Shown piece by piece: positions 39,639 to 47,890 of a DNA stretch of 64,000 nt. Under the pieces are notes generated by a model. It saw nothing but the letters and a program-made list of their open reading frames with translations, was not told where the DNA came from and searched no databases. A program made the translations under genes and the position numbers. The stretch comes from Gammaproteobacteria bacterium. GTDB lineage: Bacteria; Pseudomonadota; Gammaproteobacteria; Pseudomonadales; Halieaceae. Position 1 is the first letter of the stretch; the number at the start of each line of letters is the position of its first letter. The stretch covers positions 1-64,000 of the forward strand of contig JAUIEP010000003.1 of the NCBI GenBank assembly GCA_030428835.1, written 5' to 3'.

Positions 39639-42600
39639 ATGAGAACCTCGACAACAAAGTTCCGTAGCCTCTCTACCATCGGCCGCTTCGCGCTGGCCGC
39701 ACTGGTGGCAGGGTTAGCCTGGGCCGGCCCGGTAAGCGCGGCATCAAAGCTGGTGGCCGTGGAGCGGGATTACATCACCGCGCCGGACGCGCCGCCGAGC
39801 CAGACCGCGGCCGCCGTCGCCGCCAAGTCGGACGGCTGCGAGAGTTGCCATACGTCGACAGACCAGAAGACCATGCACGCCAACCCGGCGGTGAAACTGG
39901 GCTGTACCGACTGCCACGGGGGCAGCGCCGACGTGTTCCGCCCCGACGGTACGTCCAGCCTCAGTGAGGCGCCCTACCTCAAGGCGATGGAAGCGGCCCA
40001 CGTACTGCCGCGCTACCCGGACGCATGGCACTACCCGTCCAGTGCCAACCCCGAGCGCACCTATACCCTGCTCAACAAGGAGAGCCCGGAGTTCGTCAGG
40101 TTCATCAACCCGTCTGACTACCGCATCGCCAGGGAAGCCTGTGGCGCCTGCCACCTGTCTATCATCCAGGCCGCCGAGCGCAGCCTGATGGCCACCTCCG
40201 CCATGCTGTGGGGCGGCGCCGCCTACAACAACGGCATCCTGCCGTTCAAGCGCTACATCCTGGGCGAGGCCTACAACCGCGAGGGCGTCGGCGTCAGCCT
40301 CGTCAACCCGATCGAGCCCACCGAGGAGATGACCAAGGCGGGCATCCTGCCGCAGCTCTACCCGCTGCCGGCCTGGGAGACCATCCATCCCGGCGACATT
40401 TTCCGCGTGTTCGAGCGCGGCGGGCGCAACATCAGCAACGTGTTCCCGGAAACCGGCCTGCCGAACGCGCTGGGCCTGCTGCAGCGCATCGAGGAGCCGG
40501 GCCGGCCCGACTTCCGCCAGTCCAACCGCGGCCCGGGTACGGGTGCGCGCATCGCGGTGCCGGTGATCAACATCACCAAGACCCGCCTGAACGACCCGCA
40601 TACGTGGTTCATGGGCACCAACGACCAGCCCGGTGACTTCCGCCATTCCGGCTGCGCGTCGTGCCACGTGGTCTACGCGAACGACCGCGATCCGCGCCAC
40701 TCCGCCGGCTACAGCCAGTTCGGCCACACCGGCAGGACGCAGACCGCCGACCCGACCATCTCCAGGGAGGAGAAGGGCCACCCGCTGAAGCATGAATTCA
40801 CGCGGGCGATACCGAGCAGCCAGTGCATGTCCTGTCACATGCACCAGCCGAACATGTTCATCAATACCTACCTCGGCTACACGATGTGGGACTACGAGTC
40901 AGACGCACCGCGCATGTGGCCCGAGAAGCAGTTCTATCCCACGGACGAGGAACGCCACGAGACACTCGAACGCAACCCGGAGGGCGCGTCCCCGCGCGGC
41001 AAGTGGAAGGACATCGAGTTCGTGGAGCAGGTCTCCGAGATGAACGACCAGATGCAGGACACCCAGTTTGCCGACTATCACGGCCACGGCTGGAACTTCC
41101 GCGCGATCTTCAAGCGCGACCGCGTGGGTAACCTGCTCGACGCCGAGGGCAACATCGTCAGCGACGATGATCCCGAGAAGTTCGACAAGGCGGTGCACAT
41201 GTCCTCCATCCACGTGGATGTGGGCATGCACTGCGTGGACTGTCACTTCGCCCAGGACAACCACGGCAACGGCCATATCTACGGTGAAGTCGCGGCCGCG
41301 GTCGAGATCGACTGCAAGGACTGCCACGGCTCCGCCGACGCCTACCCGAACCTGTATACCTCGGGTCCGGCGGCCCTGGAGGGCGGCACCAACCTGGGCG
41401 CGATCCGCAACCCGGACGGCCGCCGCCGTTTCGAGTGGGTGGGCGACAAGCTCATACAGCGCTCCGTGCTGAATCCCGACCTCGAGTGGGAGATGAGCCT
41501 GGTCAAGGACACGGTGACCAAGGGCAATCCGAACTACAACGCGAAAGCGGCCCGCGCCAAGCTCATGAGCAACGACACCGCCAAGCAGGACTGGGGCGCG
41601 AGTGTTGCGAAAGAGGACCGCGCGCACTCGGATGACGACATCGAGTGCTACACCTGCCACACCTCCTGGACCACGAGTTGCGGCGGTTGTCACCTGCCGA
41701 TCGAGGCCAACAACAAGACCGAGCGACACCACTACGAGGGCGGCGAGACGCGCAACTACGCAACCTACAACCCGCAGGTGGCGCGCGACCAGATCTTCAT
41801 GATCGGCCGGCGCGAGGTGGCCAAGGGCGGCAAGATCGCGCCGGTGCGCTCGACCTCCGCGCTGGTGCTGTCGTCGACCAACTCCAACCGCGAGAAGATC
41901 TACGTGCAGCAGCCGCCGATGGCTGCCTCCGGGTACAGCTCGCAGGCCATGAACCCGCACTTCCCGCACACGGCGCGCAAGACCGAGACCCGGGTCTGCG
42001 ACGATTGCCACCTGTCGAAGGAGAAGGACAACAACGCGATCATGGCGCAGACGCTGATGTACGGCACCGACTTCATCGACCTGCTGGGCTACCACGCCTA
42101 CGTGGGCAGCGAGGAGCACATCACGCCGGTGCAGGTCACGGAGTGGCAGGAACCGCAGGCGGTGATCGGCAGTTACCTGCAACGCTACGCCTACCCCGAT
42201 TACTTCGGGGAGCACCAGGCGAACGGCAAGGTGCTGCAGCACGGCTACCCGCACAGCAGCGGCCGGGCCGGCTGCATCCAGCTGCGCGGCGAGTACCTGT
42301 TCGTCGCCGAGGGCGATCGCGGCATGCAGGTCTACGATGCCGCGAGCGTGGCCAACAAGGGCATTTCCCAGCGCGTCATCACGGCGCCCTTCAGCCCGCT
42401 GGGCCACGACACGCGTATCGAAAGCAGCAACGCCACCTGCGTGGCGCTGTCGACGACGCAGCCTGTGGCGCCGAAGCGCTTCGACGACAAGTACGAACTG
42501 ATGGTGGAAACCAACCTCGAACAGCCGTTCCAGGACCACTATCGCTACGCGTACATCACGGACGCCGAGGAAGGCCTCATCCTGACGAACCTGGACACGC

Positions 42601-43385
42601 TGAGTGACGGTGAGCCGCGCAACAACTTCATGGACCGCGCGCTCACGTGGAACGACGGCGGCGTGCTGGACGGGGCGCGGCATATCATCCTCGGCGGTTA
42701 CTACGCCTACATCATCGCCGATGCCGGCCTGGTGGTCGTGAACCTGGAGGATCCCCTGAATCCGGTGCACGAGGCGACGGTGCCGCTGAACAACGGCCAC
42801 TCGGTGGCGCAGCAGTTCCGCTACCTGTTCGTGACCGATGCCGACGGCCTGAAGGCGATCGACATTACCCACCCGACCAGGCCGAAGCTGGTGGCCAACA
42901 ACACCATCGCGCTGGCCCAGGCCGGCCGACTGCACCTGGCGCGCACCTACGCCTACGTGGCGGCGGGCTCCGAGGGCATGGCCATCGTGGACATCACGAA
43001 ACCGGAGAGCATGAAGCTCCACCAGATGTTCAGCGATGGCCTTGTGGACAGCCGGGATGTTACTGTAGCCACCACGAACGCCTCCCTGTTCGCTTACGTG
43101 GCCGACGGCAGGGGTGGCCTGAAGGTGATACAGCTGACCTCGCCGGACAGCCAGCCCAAGTTCTACGGCTTCAGCCCGGAACCGAAGCCGGAACTGATCG
43201 CGAGCTACCCGACCAAGTCGCCGGCGCTGTCGCTGTCGCGCGCCCTGGAGCGGGACCGCGGTGTTGACGAGACCGGCGGGCAGGTCGCGGTATTCGGACG
43301 CGTGGGCTCGCGCCCGCTGAACCTGGAAGAGATGCAGAAGCTCTTCCTCGATGATCAAGGCAAGCCATGGTATGTAGAAAACTAG
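39639..43385 (+). CDS. Decaheme c-type cytochrome fused to C-terminal LVIVD-type beta-propeller repeats
   Basis: Ten CXXCH (CESCH, CTDCH, CGACH, CASCH, CMSCH, CVDCH, CKDCH, CYTCH, CGGCH, CDDCH); repeats YLFVAEGDRGMQVYDAAS, YAYIIADAGLVVVNLEDPLNP, YLFVTDADGLKAIDITHPTRP, YAYVAAGSEGMAIVDITKPES, FAYVADGRGGLKVIQLTSPDS. Confidence 0.88.
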   Translation: MRTSTTKFRSLSTIGRFALAALVAGLAWAGPVSAASKLVAVERDYITAPDAPPSQTAAAVAAKSDGCESCHTSTDQKTMHANPAVKLGCTDCHGGSADVFRPDGTSSLSEAPYLKAMEAAHVLPRYPDAWHYPSSANPERTYTLLNKESPEFVRFINPSDYRIAREACGACHLSIIQAAERSLMATSAMLWGGAAYNNGILPFKRYILGEAYNREGVGVSLVNPIEPTEEMTKAGILPQLYPLPAWETIHPGDIFRVFERGGRNISNVFPETGLPNALGLLQRIEEPGRPDFRQSNRGPGTGARIAVPVINITKTRLNDPHTWFMGTNDQPGDFRHSGCASCHVVYANDRDPRHSAGYSQFGHTGRTQTADPTISREEKGHPLKHEFTRAIPSSQCMSCHMHQPNMFINTYLGYTMWDYESDAPRMWPEKQFYPTDEERHETLERNPEGASPRGKWKDIEFVEQVSEMNDQMQDTQFADYHGHGWNFRAIFKRDRVGNLLDAEGNIVSDDDPEKFDKAVHMSSIHVDVGMHCVDCHFAQDNHGNGHIYGEVAAAVEIDCKDCHGSADAYPNLYTSGPAALEGGTNLGAIRNPDGRRRFEWVGDKLIQRSVLNPDLEWEMSLVKDTVTKGNPNYNAKAARAKLMSNDTAKQDWGASVAKEDRAHSDDDIECYTCHTSWTTSCGGCHLPIEANNKTERHHYEGGETRNYATYNPQVARDQIFMIGRREVAKGGKIAPVRSTSALVLSSTNSNREKIYVQQPPMAASGYSSQAMNPHFPHTARKTETRVCDDCHLSKEKDNNAIMAQTLMYGTDFIDLLGYHAYVGSEEHITPVQVTEWQEPQAVIGSYLQRYAYPDYFGEHQANGKVLQHGYPHSSGRAGCIQLRGEYLFVAEGDRGMQVYDAASVANKGISQRVITAPFSPLGHDTRIESSNATCVALSTTQPVAPKRFDDKYELMVETNLEQPFQDHYRYAYITDAEEGLILTNLDTLSDGEPRNNFMDRALTWNDGGVLDGARHIILGGYYAYIIADAGLVVVNLEDPLNPVHEATVPLNNGHSVAQQFRYLFVTDADGLKAIDITHPTRPKLVANNTIALAQAGRLHLARTYAYVAAGSEGMAIVDITKPESMKLHQMFSDGLVDSRDVTVATTNASLFAYVADGRGGLKVIQLTSPDSQPKFYGFSPEPKPELIASYPTKSPALSLSRALERDRGVDETGGQVAVFGRVGSRPLNLEEMQKLFLDDQGKPWYVEN

Positions 43386-44659
43386 TCGCCGCCTGTTGCG
43401 CACTGCTCCTGACCGGGGCGGTGCAGGCGGCGCCGCTGCCGGACTCCGGGACCAATGTACACGAGGGCGTTGCGAGCTGTTCCAACAGCGTCTGCCACGG
43501 CAAGAAAGCACCCAGCAGCGACGCACCCGTGCTGCTCAACGAGTACACCACCTGGATCGACGAGGACCAGCACTCCCAAGCCTACGCAACGCTGAAGTCG
43601 GAGCAGTCTGTGCGCATCGCGCAGAACCTGGGCCTGCCGAACGCGCACACCGCCGATATCTGCCTGGACTGCCACGCGGACAACGTCCCCAAGGACAAGC
43701 GCGGCGACCGCTTCCACATCAATGAAGGCGTGGGCTGCGAGGCCTGCCACGGCGGCGGCGGGCGCTGGCTGGAGTCCCACGCGGAGAAAGGCACCTCCCA
43801 CGCGGACAACCTCGCCAAGGGCATGTACCCCACCGAACAGCCCATGGAACGGGCCCGGCTGTGCCTCGCCTGTCACCTGGGCACCGAGCGCAAGTTCGCG
43901 ACCCACGAGATCATGGGTGCGGGTCATCCGCGCCTCGCCTTCGAACTGGAGCTGTACACGGTCTTCCAGCCGCGGCACTACGAGACCGACGCGGATTACC
44001 GCAAGCGCAAACCGTTCATCCCCTCGGTCAATATGTGGCTGGCCGGATTGCTGGTCTCCAGCGAGCGCACCCTGGAACTGCTGCAGGAGGACTGGTTCAC
44101 CAAGCGCAGCCTGGTGCCGGAGCTGTCGTTTTTCCAGTGCCACGCCTGCCACCACCCCCTGGATGACCTGCGCTGGCAGCCAGAGGGCGGGGACGCCGCC
44201 CTGCCCCCGGGGTCGGTCAGGCTGAATGACGCCTCGTTGCTCGTGCTGCAGTCGGTGCTCGAGATCCTGGGTAACAACACCGCGGGCGCTATCCGCAAGG
44301 GCATCAACAAACTGCACCAGTCGACCATGCAGGACCGCGCCGCGGTAACCGCTGCCGCGGCGGAAATGGAGAAGCTACTGCCGCCTCTTGAGCAGGCCGT
44401 GATCGACCGGGACTACGGCGTGGAAGACATGAAGAAGCTGCGCGCGGGCATCCTGCAGGCTGCGGCCAAGCAGCGGTATCGCCATTTCACCGCTGCTGAA
44501 CAGGCCTACATGGCCGTGGAAAACCTGTGTATCGAACTGAAGGATGACAAGCGCCTGCAGGCAAACCTCGACGAGTGGTTCGCCATTGTAGAAAAGGAGA
44601 ATGAGTTCAACCCACAGCAGTTCGCCGCCTCTGCCAACAGGTTCCTGGGTGCTTTGTGA
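43367..44659 (+). CDS. Cytochrome c554-like multiheme protein (four CXXCH plus one CX4CH)
   Basis: VASCSNSVCHGKKAPS (CX4CH), CLDCH, CEACH, CLACH, CHACH; signal peptide. Confidence 0.85.
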   Translation: MVCRKLVAACCALLLTGAVQAAPLPDSGTNVHEGVASCSNSVCHGKKAPSSDAPVLLNEYTTWIDEDQHSQAYATLKSEQSVRIAQNLGLPNAHTADICLDCHADNVPKDKRGDRFHINEGVGCEACHGGGGRWLESHAEKGTSHADNLAKGMYPTEQPMERARLCLACHLGTERKFATHEIMGAGHPRLAFELELYTVFQPRHYETDADYRKRKPFIPSVNMWLAGLLVSSERTLELLQEDWFTKRSLVPELSFFQCHACHHPLDDLRWQPEGGDAALPPGSVRLNDASLLVLQSVLEILGNNTAGAIRKGINKLHQSTMQDRAAVTAAAAEMEKLLPPLEQAVIDRDYGVEDMKKLRAGILQAAAKQRYRHFTAAEQAYMAVENLCIELKDDKRLQANLDEWFAIVEKENEFNPQQFAASANRFLGAL

Positions 44660-45642
44660 GCGGGTCTATCGATGCCTCTGATCTCGAAACCAGTGGCTAT
44701 ACGGATGTCGGCAAAAGGAAGCACAACGAAGACGCTTTCCTGATCGACCGGGACCTCGGGCTGTACGTGGTAGCGGACGGCGTGGGCGGACACCATTCCG
44801 GTGAGGTCGCCAGCGCCCTGACCATCGAGGTCATCCAGCGCGAGATCGCCGCCGGCAACGACCTCGACACCGCCATACAGTTGGCCAACCAGGCCGTCAT
44901 CGAGGGCGTGGAGAGCGGCAAGGGCAAAACGGGCATGGCCACTACCGTGGTCGCCGTGAAGCTCGCCGGGACGCGCTTCGAGGTGGCCTGGATCGGTGAC
45001 AGCCGCGCCTACCTGTGGGACGGCAAGCTGACGCTGCTGACCAGGGACCACTCCTTCGTGGAGGCGCAACTGGCGGCGGGCAAGATCACGCTGGAGGAAG
45101 CGCGGGTACATCCCCGGCGCCACGTTATCCTGCAGGCGATCGGCCTGCAGGTTGAGGGTCGACTGAATGTGGGCCACAACAGCGGCGAGCTGGCGGACGG
45201 CAACTGCCTGCTGCTGTGCAGTGACGGTGTCACGGACCCGCTGGACAATGAACAACTGTCTCACCTGCTCGGGCGCGATACACCACTGGAGCAGACCTGC
45301 GACAGCCTCGTGCGGACCGCGCTGCAGTGTGGCGGCAAGGACAACGCCACCGCGATCGCGCTGGCCTACCGCCGGGACGCAGGGACAGACATACAGCCGG
45401 GCACTGCCGACGAGGTGGTCTGGGTCTACAATCCCGAGAGCGGGGAGTACGAAGGGTTGCCGGATGCGACCCCCGAGATCAACCTGGAGGAGACCCAGGT
45501 GATGCGCATTCGCCCCTCCGCGGCCGAACCGACAGAGACGGCGGGCGATGCCCACGAGGGCGGGATCGGCTGGCCTTATATCTGGGGTGTCGCCATTGTC
45601 GGCACCGCACTGGGGCTGGCGCTGGTATACGCCCTGCACTGA
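44656..45642 (+). CDS. PP2C-family Ser/Thr protein phosphatase with C-terminal TM tail
   Basis: GTG start; SGYTDVGKRKHNEDAFLIDRDLGLYVVADGVGGHHSGEVAS, WIGDSRAYLW, SDGVTDPLDNEQL, GGKDNATAI; tail GGIGWPYIWGVAIVGTALGLALVYALH. Confidence 0.93.
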   Translation: MSGSIDASDLETSGYTDVGKRKHNEDAFLIDRDLGLYVVADGVGGHHSGEVASALTIEVIQREIAAGNDLDTAIQLANQAVIEGVESGKGKTGMATTVVAVKLAGTRFEVAWIGDSRAYLWDGKLTLLTRDHSFVEAQLAAGKITLEEARVHPRRHVILQAIGLQVEGRLNVGHNSGELADGNCLLLCSDGVTDPLDNEQLSHLLGRDTPLEQTCDSLVRTALQCGGKDNATAIALAYRRDAGTDIQPGTADEVVWVYNPESGEYEGLPDATPEINLEETQVMRIRPSAAEPTETAGDAHEGGIGWPYIWGVAIVGTALGLALVYALH

Positions 45643-45668
45643 CACGCGGGACAGAGGAAGACGAAGCA

Positions 45669-45767
45669 ATGGCAGACGAACATCAATCCATCGGTTGGCA
45701 GTACATCTGGGGCGTCGCAATCCTGGGTACGACCCTCGGACTGGCCCTCGTCTACGCGCTGCAGTAA
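45669..45767 (+). CDS. 32-aa single-TM micro-ORF, paralogous to the C-terminal tail of the upstream PP2C
   Basis: MADEHQSIGWQYIWGVAILGTTLGLALVYALQ vs GGIGWPYIWGVAIVGTALGLALVYALH; in-frame ATG and TAA between phosphatase and FHA genes. Confidence 0.65.
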   Translation: MADEHQSIGWQYIWGVAILGTTLGLALVYALQ

Positions 45768-45799
45768 CGGCGACAGGCGGAAAATCTGGGAGAAAGCAC

Positions 45800-46903
45800 A
45801 TGGTAGACCAAGACGGCGTCAGCGCCCGGCTGATAGCAAGCGACGGCACGTCCTACGAGTTGTCCGGCGAACAGACCCTCGGCAGGTCGAAGGACGCCGA
45901 CATCACCATCAGTGACCCGAAGATCTCGCGCAACCACGCGCGCTTCAAACTGGACGGCGCACAGCTGACGGTGGAAGACCTCGGCTCGTCCAACGGCACG
46001 CGGGTAAACCAGCGCAAGATCGACGGGCCGGCGACGCTGGCCGACGGGGATACCATCAGCTTCGACACGGTGGACCTGCGCGTCGAACTGATCGGCGCCG
46101 ATGCCGGCAGCGATGGGCCGGAGGAGGCCACGATCATAGGCAGCCTTGACGACGAGGCGACCATGGTCGGCATGGCCGCGGCGGAACCGGCACCGGAGCC
46201 GGCGCCCGCGCCGGAACCCGAACCGGCGCCAGAGCCCGAACCGGCACCCGAACCCGCACCGGAACCTCCCCCTGCACCCACGCCACCGCCGGAGGGCAAG
46301 GTCAGCGCCGCCGCCAAGTCGGGCGCCGAAGCCGTACCGGAGGCGTGGGTCGACGAAGGCACGGGTTCCGAGACCCAGTTCATCACGCCGGAGATGGCAG
46401 CGAAGATCTCCGAGATGGCGGACCTCAATGTCGCCGCGGCCTCGGACCTGCCGCACCTCATCGTGGTCAATGACAACGGCACGCAACAGGTCGTCGAGCT
46501 GGAAACGGGCTCGGACGGCCCGGACGTGTGGGAGATCGGCCGCCAGGACAGCTGCCAGATCGTGCTCAACCAGGTGGGCGTCTCGGGGCGGCACGCGCAA
46601 CTGGTGCACGAGGACGGTCGCTGGCGCATCGTGAACCTCGTCTCCACCAACAGCATCTTCGTGAACGGCGAAAAGCGGCCCAAGGCGTTTCTCTCTGACG
46701 ACGACAAGATCGGACTCGGTGAAGCCAAGCTGGTATTCAAGGCCGGCAAGGGCGGCGGCGCCCCGCGTCCGGCGGCCGCCAAAGCCGCTTCCGGCGGCGG
46801 GCAGGCATCCGCCGGTGGCGGCGGCATGTCGCCCGCGCTGATCGGCGGCATCGTCGGCGCCGTGGTGGTGGTCGCCGCTCTGGCCTACTTCCTGCTGGGC
46901 TGA
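45800..46903 (+). CDS. Double-FHA protein with Pro/Glu linker and C-terminal TM anchor
   Basis: LGRSKDADITISDPKISRNHARF...EDLGSSNGTRVN; IGRQDSCQIVLNQVGVSGRHAQLVHEDGRW...STNSIFVNG; EPAPAPEPEPAPEPEPAPEPAPEPPP; MSPALIGGIVGAVVVVAALAYFLLG. Confidence 0.92.
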   Translation: MVDQDGVSARLIASDGTSYELSGEQTLGRSKDADITISDPKISRNHARFKLDGAQLTVEDLGSSNGTRVNQRKIDGPATLADGDTISFDTVDLRVELIGADAGSDGPEEATIIGSLDDEATMVGMAAAEPAPEPAPAPEPEPAPEPEPAPEPAPEPPPAPTPPPEGKVSAAAKSGAEAVPEAWVDEGTGSETQFITPEMAAKISEMADLNVAAASDLPHLIVVNDNGTQQVVELETGSDGPDVWEIGRQDSCQIVLNQVGVSGRHAQLVHEDGRWRIVNLVSTNSIFVNGEKRPKAFLSDDDKIGLGEAKLVFKAGKGGGAPRPAAAKAASGGGQASAGGGGMSPALIGGIVGAVVVVAALAYFLLG

Positions 46904-47868
46904 TGCCCTTCCCTTCCGGCCGGTGATCCGAGGATCGCCGGCCACTCCCGCAACCAGCAGCAGCGATGATCGTAGCCGTCCAGCGGCACGGTCACGCTGT
47001 GCGGTGGCGCCAACCCCGTGCGCGTGTGATAGGACGCCGCGATGAATGGCGGCACCTGTGCATCGTCGGTACCCACCAGGTGAAGCTGCCGCGTGCGCGC
47101 GGGCCAGTCACCGAGGTCCGCGGGATTGGAAGCCGCCGCCAGCTCCGTGTAGCCGTGGTGTCGCGTCCACGCCGCAGTATCGAGGGGCGACGCGACGGTG
47201 ATGACGCGCTCGACACGGTCGAGCTGCCGCGCCGCCAACACGGCGATCACCCCGCCACCGCTATACCCCACCAGCGTCAGCCGCGCGCGAGGGTAGCGTG
47301 CTGCGATGTCTGCCAGCGCTGCCACGACTGCCGCTACAACCCGCGGGCCGTAGCGCTCCAGCGTCCAGAGCGCCGGCTCGCAGGGCGGCTCCGTCGCGCC
47401 GCCGTAGTAGCAGGGCCGGCCGAGGAATGCGCTGGGCGCCGGGTCGGCGAGTGCCAGTCGCAGCCCGAGGTGTTCACTGCTCGTGGGGTCGCGAGCAATG
47501 CGCCGGCGCGTCGCGAACGCGCGGCCGTCGCCGCCGAGGTAGACATGCAGGTGCGGCGTATCCGCGGGCAGCGGCTCGCTGAACCAGGCCAATGGCAATC
47601 CACCCGCCGGGAGCACGAACTGCGTCCAGCCGGCGTCATTGAGCAGGCGTTGGGCGGAAGCCGGTCCGTGCAGCGCACACCCGGCGCCGAGAAGGAGTGC
47701 GAACAGGGCCGGCAGCGCGGCGATCCGGCAGCGGCACGCGTCTCGCAAGGGTGTGATAATTCCCTGCTTTTTATGGTATTTCCGTACAGGGATCACAGGC
47801 TGGCCGGCTTTATTTATGATGACGATCTGCGGTAGTTGGCCTAGTATATAGCTGCTCGCCAACAACAC
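46885..47868 (-). CDS. Alpha/beta hydrolase-like lipoprotein (start uncertain)
   Basis: LFALLLGAGCALHG lipobox; ARLTLVGYSGGGVIAVLAARQ nucleophile elbow; HLVGTDDAQVPPF. Confidence 0.75.
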   Translation of the reverse strand: MLLASSYILGQLPQIVIINKAGQPVIPVRKYHKKQGIITPLRDACRCRIAALPALFALLLGAGCALHGPASAQRLLNDAGWTQFVLPAGGLPLAWFSEPLPADTPHLHVYLGGDGRAFATRRRIARDPTSSEHLGLRLALADPAPSAFLGRPCYYGGATEPPCEPALWTLERYGPRVVAAVVAALADIAARYPRARLTLVGYSGGGVIAVLAARQLDRVERVITVASPLDTAAWTRHHGYTELAAASNPADLGDWPARTRQLHLVGTDDAQVPPFIAASYHTRTGLAPPHSVTVPLDGYDHRCCWLREWPAILGSPAGREGHQPSRK

Positions 47869-47890
47869 TAACTAATCGAACGGAGTCGTT

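Noticed and set aside
40899-43526. 875-aa antisense ORF opposite the decaheme-propeller gene
   Set aside because: GC-rich shadow ORF; low-complexity V/R/H-rich translation with no recognisable motifs, while the + strand has ten CXXCH and propeller repeats.
33848-44659. Direct identification as MtrCAB, Omc or hydroxylamine oxidoreductase systems
   Set aside because: Heme counts fit loosely, but barrel, propeller, FHA and PP2C parts do not match those systems, and no diagnostic motifs were recognised.
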